Source: Comamonadaceae bacterium (GTDB lineage Bacteria; Pseudomonadota; Gammaproteobacteria; Burkholderiales; Burkholderiaceae_C). From it: a stretch of DNA of 53,574 bases. Location of the stretch: NCBI GenBank assembly GCA_947373105.1, contig CANBWK010000009.1, positions 1 to 53,574 on the forward strand, read 5' to 3'. Shown in pieces: positions 49,185 through 53,574 of this stretch (position 1 is its first letter; each line of letters opens with the position of its first letter). The notes beneath the pieces are model-generated. The model was not told the DNA's origin and did no database searches. It saw only the letters and a program-made list of their open reading frames with translations. The position numbers and the translations under genes were made by a program.

Positions 49185-49215
49185 TTTACATATCAGCGCA
49201 AGGGGTTTTTATAAT
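49185..49215 (+). promoter_or_regulatory. Probable promoter of mrcA
   Basis: A perfect TATAAT at 49210-49215 is preceded by TTTACA at 49185-49190 with a long 19-base spacer. Transcription would start near 49222, just before the mrcA ATG at 49242. The 138-base pilM-mrcA gap is AT-rich; I could not place the pilM promoter on the other strand. Confidence 0.5.
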
Positions 49216-49241
49216 GTGGGGCGGTCTTTTCCGCTCAGCCC

Positions 49242-51626
49242 ATGCCATACACAGACCAAACCGTCACCAACAAAGCCTCCCAAAACCCCCCGCAGTCCAG
49301 ACATTGGCTTGTCAAGGTGATGTTATGGATCGTCGGATTGGGCATAGCCGCCGCCCTCTCACTGATGCTGCTCATCGGCGTGTCTTTGGTCATGGCCTAC
49401 CCGAACCTGCCGGATATTTCCGACCTGGCTGAATACAGCCCGAAATTGCCTCTGCGCATCTTCACAGCCGAAGGTGATCTGATAGGTGAGTTTGGGGAGG
49501 AGCGTCGCAACCTAACACCCATTAAAGATATCCCTCAAATCATGAAAGACGCCGTGCTTTCGATAGAGGATTCGCGGTTTTACCAACATGGGGGGGTGGA
49601 TTACCTGGGCATCCTGCGCGCCGGTTTTGCCAATCTGGGCAAGCGCAAAAGCCAAGGCGCGTCAACCATCACCATGCAGGTGGCACGCAATGTGTACCTG
49701 TCTACCGAAAAAACGTACACCCGAAAAATTTACGAAATACTGCTGACATTCAAGCTAGAGCACATGCTGACCAAGGACCAGATCCTTGAAATCTACATGA
49801 ACCAGATCTTTCTGGGCAACCGGGCTTACGGTTTCGCCTCGGCCTCTGAAGCCTACTTTGGCAAGCCTTTGAAAGACATCAGCATCGCCGAATCTGCCAT
49901 GCTGGCAGGTCTGCCTAAAGCGCCATCGGCTTACAACCCCATCAGCAACCCTTCGCGGGCTAAAGTTCGACAGCAATACATCATCGAGCGGATGTTGGAC
50001 AACCGCTTCATCACCCCCGCGCAGGCAGAAAAAGCGAAAGCCGAGGTCTTGCAAATCAGATCCGGCTCAGACAAACAAAAAGTGCACGCCGAATACGTGG
50101 CAGAGACCGTGCGGCAATTGATTTACGCCCAATACGGACCTGAAACCTACACCCGCGGCATGAACGTGTTCACCACCCTAAAGTCATCCGACCAAGAGGC
50201 TGCCTACAAAGCCTTGCGTCAAGGCATCATGGATTTCGAGCGTCGGCAAATTTACCGTGGCCCCGAAAAATTCATCGCACTGCCTGCCAACGCCAAAGAC
50301 TTGGAAGATGTGATTGACGACGCTTTGGAGGACTCTCCGGACAACGGCGACGTCATGTCCGCAGTGGTGCTCGAAGCCTCATCGCGCAGAGTTCTGGCCA
50401 TACGCCAAAACGGTGAACAGTTAGAAATCACAGGTGAAGGTTTGCGTCCGGCCCAATCGGGTTTGTCTGACAAAGCATCTCCCGCCGTTCAAATACGGCG
50501 GGGCGCCGTCATACGGGTGGTCAAACTACCCAAAGGAAATTGGGAAATCACCCAACTTCCTGAAGTCGAAGGTGCTTTGATAGCCTTGAACCCCAAAGAT
50601 GGGGCGATCAAAGCTTTGGTCGGCGGCTTCGATTTTGTAAAAAATAAATTCAACCACGTCACCCAGGCTTGGCGTCAACCCGGCTCCAGCTTCAAACCCT
50701 TCATTTACTCGGCAGCGCTCGAAAAAGGCTTCACACCCGCCACTGTGGTCAATGATGCGCCTTTGTTTTTTGATGCCGGTGTGACGGGCGGGCAACCCTG
50801 GGAACCCAAAAACTACGATGGCACTTTTGACGGACCGATGACCTTGCGCCGGGGCTTGGCGAAATCAAAAAACATGGTCTCTATCCGGGTACTGCAATCC
50901 GTGGGGGCTCGCAATGCACAAGACTGGATCACACACTTTGGTTTCGAAGCCGAAAAACACCCCGCGTACCTCACTATGGCGCTGGGTGCTGGCTCAGTCA
51001 CGGCCATGCAAATGGCCACGGCTTATTCGGTATTTGCCAATGGTGGATACCGCGTTCAGCCTTTCTTGATTTCTAAAATCACGGACCAAAGGGGCAAGAT
51101 CCTGGTGGAAACAGCGCCAGCTGAAATCACCGAAGAACAAAGGGCCATTCCCGCGCGCAATGCCTTTACCATGACCAGTCTTTTGCAAGAGGTCACCCGA
51201 TCAGGCACAGCGGCACGCGCCCAAGCCACACTCAAACGACCCGACGTGTATGGCAAAACAGGCACCACCAATGACGCCATGGACGCCTGGTTTGCAGGCT
51301 ACCAGCCTTCATTGGCTGCCATCGTCTGGATCGGTTACGACACGCCGCGCAAATTAGGTGACCGCGAAACGGGTGGCGGTTTGAGCTTACCGATCTGGAT
51401 CAAGTACATGGAAACCGCGTTGCGCAACATCCCCGTCCAAGAGCCCTCTGCACCTGAAGGTTTGGTTCAGGTTGGAGGTGAGTGGTTTTACTCGGAACAT
51501 GGCGCTTCAGGTGGGGTGCGTAACCTGGGTGGCACCAGCCCAGCAGGCAAGACAGAAAGTGAAACCCCTGCGGCTTTGCCTAAACCCGATGAGCGCTCAC
51601 GCATCATCGATCTGTTTCGCAATTGA
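49242..51626 (+). CDS. mrcA: Penicillin-binding protein 1A
   Basis: Bifunctional glycan polymerase and transpeptidase of peptidoglycan synthesis. 794 residues: membrane anchor at 24-51, glycosyltransferase domain with catalytic E109 in SIEDSRFYQHGG, an OB-like insert, then the transpeptidase with SxxK S482-S-F-K485, SxN S542-K-N544 and K672-T-G. It is divergent from the pil operon, the common ponA-pil arrangement. Gene is complete; its 3' end faces cyaY. Confidence 0.97.
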   Translation: MPYTDQTVTNKASQNPPQSRHWLVKVMLWIVGLGIAAALSLMLLIGVSLVMAYPNLPDISDLAEYSPKLPLRIFTAEGDLIGEFGEERRNLTPIKDIPQIMKDAVLSIEDSRFYQHGGVDYLGILRAGFANLGKRKSQGASTITMQVARNVYLSTEKTYTRKIYEILLTFKLEHMLTKDQILEIYMNQIFLGNRAYGFASASEAYFGKPLKDISIAESAMLAGLPKAPSAYNPISNPSRAKVRQQYIIERMLDNRFITPAQAEKAKAEVLQIRSGSDKQKVHAEYVAETVRQLIYAQYGPETYTRGMNVFTTLKSSDQEAAYKALRQGIMDFERRQIYRGPEKFIALPANAKDLEDVIDDALEDSPDNGDVMSAVVLEASSRRVLAIRQNGEQLEITGEGLRPAQSGLSDKASPAVQIRRGAVIRVVKLPKGNWEITQLPEVEGALIALNPKDGAIKALVGGFDFVKNKFNHVTQAWRQPGSSFKPFIYSAALEKGFTPATVVNDAPLFFDAGVTGGQPWEPKNYDGTFDGPMTLRRGLAKSKNMVSIRVLQSVGARNAQDWITHFGFEAEKHPAYLTMALGAGSVTAMQMATAYSVFANGGYRVQPFLISKITDQRGKILVETAPAEITEEQRAIPARNAFTMTSLLQEVTRSGTAARAQATLKRPDVYGKTGTTNDAMDAWFAGYQPSLAAIVWIGYDTPRKLGDRETGGGLSLPIWIKYMETALRNIPVQEPSAPEGLVQVGGEWFYSEHGASGGVRNLGGTSPAGKTESETPAALPKPDERSRIIDLFRN

Positions 51627-51632
51627 CTGCAA

Positions 51633-51962
51633 TCAGGCTGTAAAGACCAAAGGCAGTCCCGCTTGCTCCGAAGCATAACGGGTCAAGTTGGCAAAAAACT
51701 CGCCCTGCCCTTTGGTGTCTTGCCAAGCGCCCTCAACCCATTTGTAATGGTAGCCGCCGGACTTGGCGGCCATCCAAACTTCATGCAATGGTTTTTGCAA
51801 GTTCAAGATGATTTGGCTGCGATTGGCAAAACTCAATGTAATCATGCCGCCCGAACGTTGGTTGTCGACATCGGCCTCAGTTTCATCGTTGATGCGGTCA
51901 CAACTTTGCTCCACAGCCGATAAAAGATGTTCGGCTTGGGTCAGGAATTCGAGGTCGGTCAT
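51633..51962 (-). CDS. cyaY: Frataxin-like iron donor CyaY
   Basis: Small acidic protein that binds iron and regulates IscS in Fe-S cluster assembly. 109 residues from ATG 51962, where the family start [18 protein letters not shown] lies; the longer open frame (to 52196) runs antisense through lptM. Signatures are [28 protein letters not shown] near 40-70 and GYHYKW after it. It diverges from lptM with only 13 bases between the two ATGs. Confidence 0.94.
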   Translation of the reverse strand: MTDLEFLTQAEHLLSAVEQSCDRINDETEADVDNQRSGGMITLSFANRSQIILNLQKPLHEVWMAAKSGGYHYKWVEGAWQDTKGQGEFFANLTRYASEQAGLPLVFTA

Positions 51963-51975
51963 TACAATCCGGTGC

Positions 51976-52236
51976 ATGTTGAAGGTTTGTTCAATTTTAG
52001 TCACTCGCCAATGCCTTGTACTTTGTACGGTAGCTTTGGTCGGCTGCGGCCAAAAAGGCCCTTTGAAATTACCCACCGATGACACGGCTCGCGGCAGGGC
52101 CACTTTGATCGAAACATTGACGCCGGACCCTCTGCGGAACAAGAAAACCTCGCCCAGCAAGCCCGCCAGCACCGATGTACCGATACCCAATGCCACCCCT
52201 CCGATCCCAGCCCCAACGCAACCTGCTTCACAATGA
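51976..52236 (+). CDS. lptM: LptM (YifL)-type small lipoprotein
   Basis: Outer-membrane lipoprotein that helps mature the LptD-LptE lipopolysaccharide translocon. 86 residues from ATG 51976: signal peptide with lipobox LVGC (C24), then the family hallmark [10 protein letters not shown], and a long low-complexity Pro/Thr/Ser-rich tail rich in proline near the end. The ATGA at 52233 couples it to lysA. It is too short for many gene callers; the cyaY-lptM-lysA order is conserved in proteobacteria. Confidence 0.88.
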   Translation: MLKVCSILVTRQCLVLCTVALVGCGQKGPLKLPTDDTARGRATLIETLTPDPLRNKKTSPSKPASTDVPIPNATPPIPAPTQPASQ

Positions 52237-53513
52237 CTGCTGCCTCCTCACTACCTGGTCACCCCTTCATCACCTACCAATCGGGTGAGTTGTATGTGGA
52301 ACAAGTTCGTCTTTCAGAACTCGCCCGCACACATGGCACCCCCTTGTTTGTTTACTCCAAAGCGGCCATGCTGTCTGCACTGGGGGCTTACCAGCGCGGG
52401 TTTGCAGGCCGCAAAGCACACATCTGCTACGCCATGAAAGCGAACTCAACACTGGGCGTGTTGCAAGTATTTGCCCAAGCCGGTTGCGGGTTTGACATTG
52501 TCTCGGGCGGCGAGTTGGCGCGTGTCTTGGCGGCAGGAGGCGATCCGGCCAAAGTTATTTTTTCCGGCGTGGGTAAAACCCGTGCCGAAATGCAGCAAGC
52601 CTTGCAAGCTGGCATCGGCTGCTTTAACGTCGAAAGCACCGCCGAGTTAGAGGTACTCAATGAAGTCGCTGAATCGATGGGGGAGAAGGCTTGTGTCAGT
52701 CTGCGCGTCAATCCCAACGTCGATCCTAAAACACACCCTTATATCTCCACAGGACTCAAGGGCAACAAGTTCGGTGTGGCTCACGAACAAGCGGTACACA
52801 TTTACCTGCATGCAGCCCGTTTGCCCGGACTTAAAGTGGTGGGCATAGATTGCCACATTGGCTCGCAAATCACAGAGATGACACCCTACCTGGATGCCAT
52901 GGACCGGGTGCTCGACCTGGTCACCCAGATTGAAGCCGCGGGTGTACCTATTCACCACATCGATTTTGGCGGTGGCCTGGGCATCAACTACAACGGCGAC
53001 ACGCCACCTGAAGCAGACGCGTTGTGGGCACAACTCCTGGCCAAACTGGATGCACGCGGTTTTGGCGACCGCCAATTGATGATAGAACCCGGTCGTTCAC
53101 TGGTGGGTAACGCAGGGGTGTGTCTGTCCGAGGTGCTCTACCTCAAGCCAGGTGAACAAAAGAACTTTTGCATCATCGATGCCGCCATGAACGACTTGCC
53201 TCGCCCCGCGATGTACCAGGCCTACCATCACATCACGCCAGTGCAGCCGCGAATCGGCACTGGTGACGTCTTTGACGTGGTTGGACCCATTTGTGAAAGT
53301 GGCGATTGGATCGGCCGGGACCGCTCACTCAACGTTCAACCCGGGGACGTGCTGGCCGTGTTGTCTGCCGGGGCTTATTGCATGAGCATGTCGAGCAACT
53401 ACAACACCCGAGGTCGCGCCGCTGAAATTTTGGTGGATGGCGACCAAGTGCATTTGATACGTGAGCGCGAATCTGTATTCGATACTTTCCAGCTAGAGCA
53501 CTTGCCTGTTTAA
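52233..53513 (+). CDS. lysA: Diaminopimelate decarboxylase
   Basis: Last step of lysine synthesis, decarboxylating meso-diaminopimelate with PLP. 426 residues; the PLP lysine is K69 in YAMKANS, the phosphate loop DFGGGLGI lies near residue 247 and the substrate-site CESGDW near 350. It overlaps lptM by 4 bases. The 61 bases after its stop, to the window end, hold no gene I can recognise. Confidence 0.97.
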   Translation: MTAASSLPGHPFITYQSGELYVEQVRLSELARTHGTPLFVYSKAAMLSALGAYQRGFAGRKAHICYAMKANSTLGVLQVFAQAGCGFDIVSGGELARVLAAGGDPAKVIFSGVGKTRAEMQQALQAGIGCFNVESTAELEVLNEVAESMGEKACVSLRVNPNVDPKTHPYISTGLKGNKFGVAHEQAVHIYLHAARLPGLKVVGIDCHIGSQITEMTPYLDAMDRVLDLVTQIEAAGVPIHHIDFGGGLGINYNGDTPPEADALWAQLLAKLDARGFGDRQLMIEPGRSLVGNAGVCLSEVLYLKPGEQKNFCIIDAAMNDLPRPAMYQAYHHITPVQPRIGTGDVFDVVGPICESGDWIGRDRSLNVQPGDVLAVLSAGAYCMSMSSNYNTRGRAAEILVDGDQVHLIRERESVFDTFQLEHLPV

Positions 53514-53574
53514 ACAGGGCGGCCACAACTTACGCGGGGCGCCACCAAGCTCGCCACGCTCGCCAGCCCAGCAA

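Noticed and set aside
51963..52196. Upstream extension of the cyaY frame (78 codons)
   Set aside because: Runs antisense to lptM and lacks family similarity; the CyaY start at 51962 fits the known N-terminus.
53329..53526. Minus-strand open frame at the window end
   Set aside because: Antisense to the lysA C-terminus and without similarity to a known protein.
1..53574. CRISPR arrays, prophage, integron or defence island
   Set aside because: No regularly spaced repeats, phage structural genes, integrases or restriction genes seen; the RAYT is the only mobile-type gene.

Overview
The window is a gene-dense stretch of bacterial chromosome. Gene content, gene order and protein sequences point to a betaproteobacterium of the order Burkholderiales, most likely a Comamonadaceae member of the freshwater Limnohabitans/Rhodoferax kind; that placement is inference from synteny, not from an rRNA gene. 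Almost all genes are housekeeping genes, intergenic gaps are short, and no prophage, CRISPR array, integron or toxin cluster is visible. No gene-free stretch exceeds about 215 bases.

Layout. (1) 1-7143: the coaE 3' end, zapD and yacG run rightward, convergent with mutT, a DUF815 ATPase, argJ and secA; a short dciA-like gene diverges from secA. (2) 7180-11415, minus strand: the cytochrome bc1 operon petA-petB-petC, a strong terminator, sspA, sspB, then tRNA-Thr(UGU) and its terminator. (3) mscL faces pdxA and a NIF3-family gene; a single-PDZ DegS/DegQ-like protease faces tatC. (4) 15085-31866, minus strand: one very long co-directional run, mlaF-mlaE-mlaD-mlaA-mlaC-mlaB, an ABC-2 exporter pair, ibaG, murA, hisG-D-C-B-H-A, a hexose-6-phosphate mutarotase, hisF-I-E, a HIT protein, tatA-B-C. 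Many neighbours overlap by 4 bases. It joins outer-membrane lipid asymmetry, peptidoglycan precursor synthesis, the complete histidine pathway (HisG is the short form that needs HisZ, which is not here) and twin-arginine export. (5) 32000-38257: gltBD for glutamate synthase with a good sigma70-type promoter. Just upstream sits a RAYT-type transposase bracketed by two inverted palindromic REP-like repeats. (6) 39093-45268: a secreted protein of unknown function, a SAM methyltransferase, DUF1415, an MFS transporter, dgt, aroB and aroK. (7) 45376-49103: a compact type IV pilus/competence assembly operon, pilM-pilN-pilO/P-pilQ, divergent from the penicillin-binding protein gene mrcA. (8) 51633-53513: cyaY, lptM and lysA.

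The most unusual material is in the pilus operon. PilO and PilP are fused into one polypeptide, PilM is about half its usual length, and the PilQ secretin lacks AMIN domains, so the whole machine is reduced. Other points of interest are a GC-rich block over hisF-hisI that suggests gene replacement by recombination, the RAYT with its paired palindromes beside the gltB promoter, and two intrinsic terminators that sit almost on the translation starts of the next genes (sspA and mlaF). I found no clear candidate for a wholly new multi-gene system; the compact pilus locus is the nearest.
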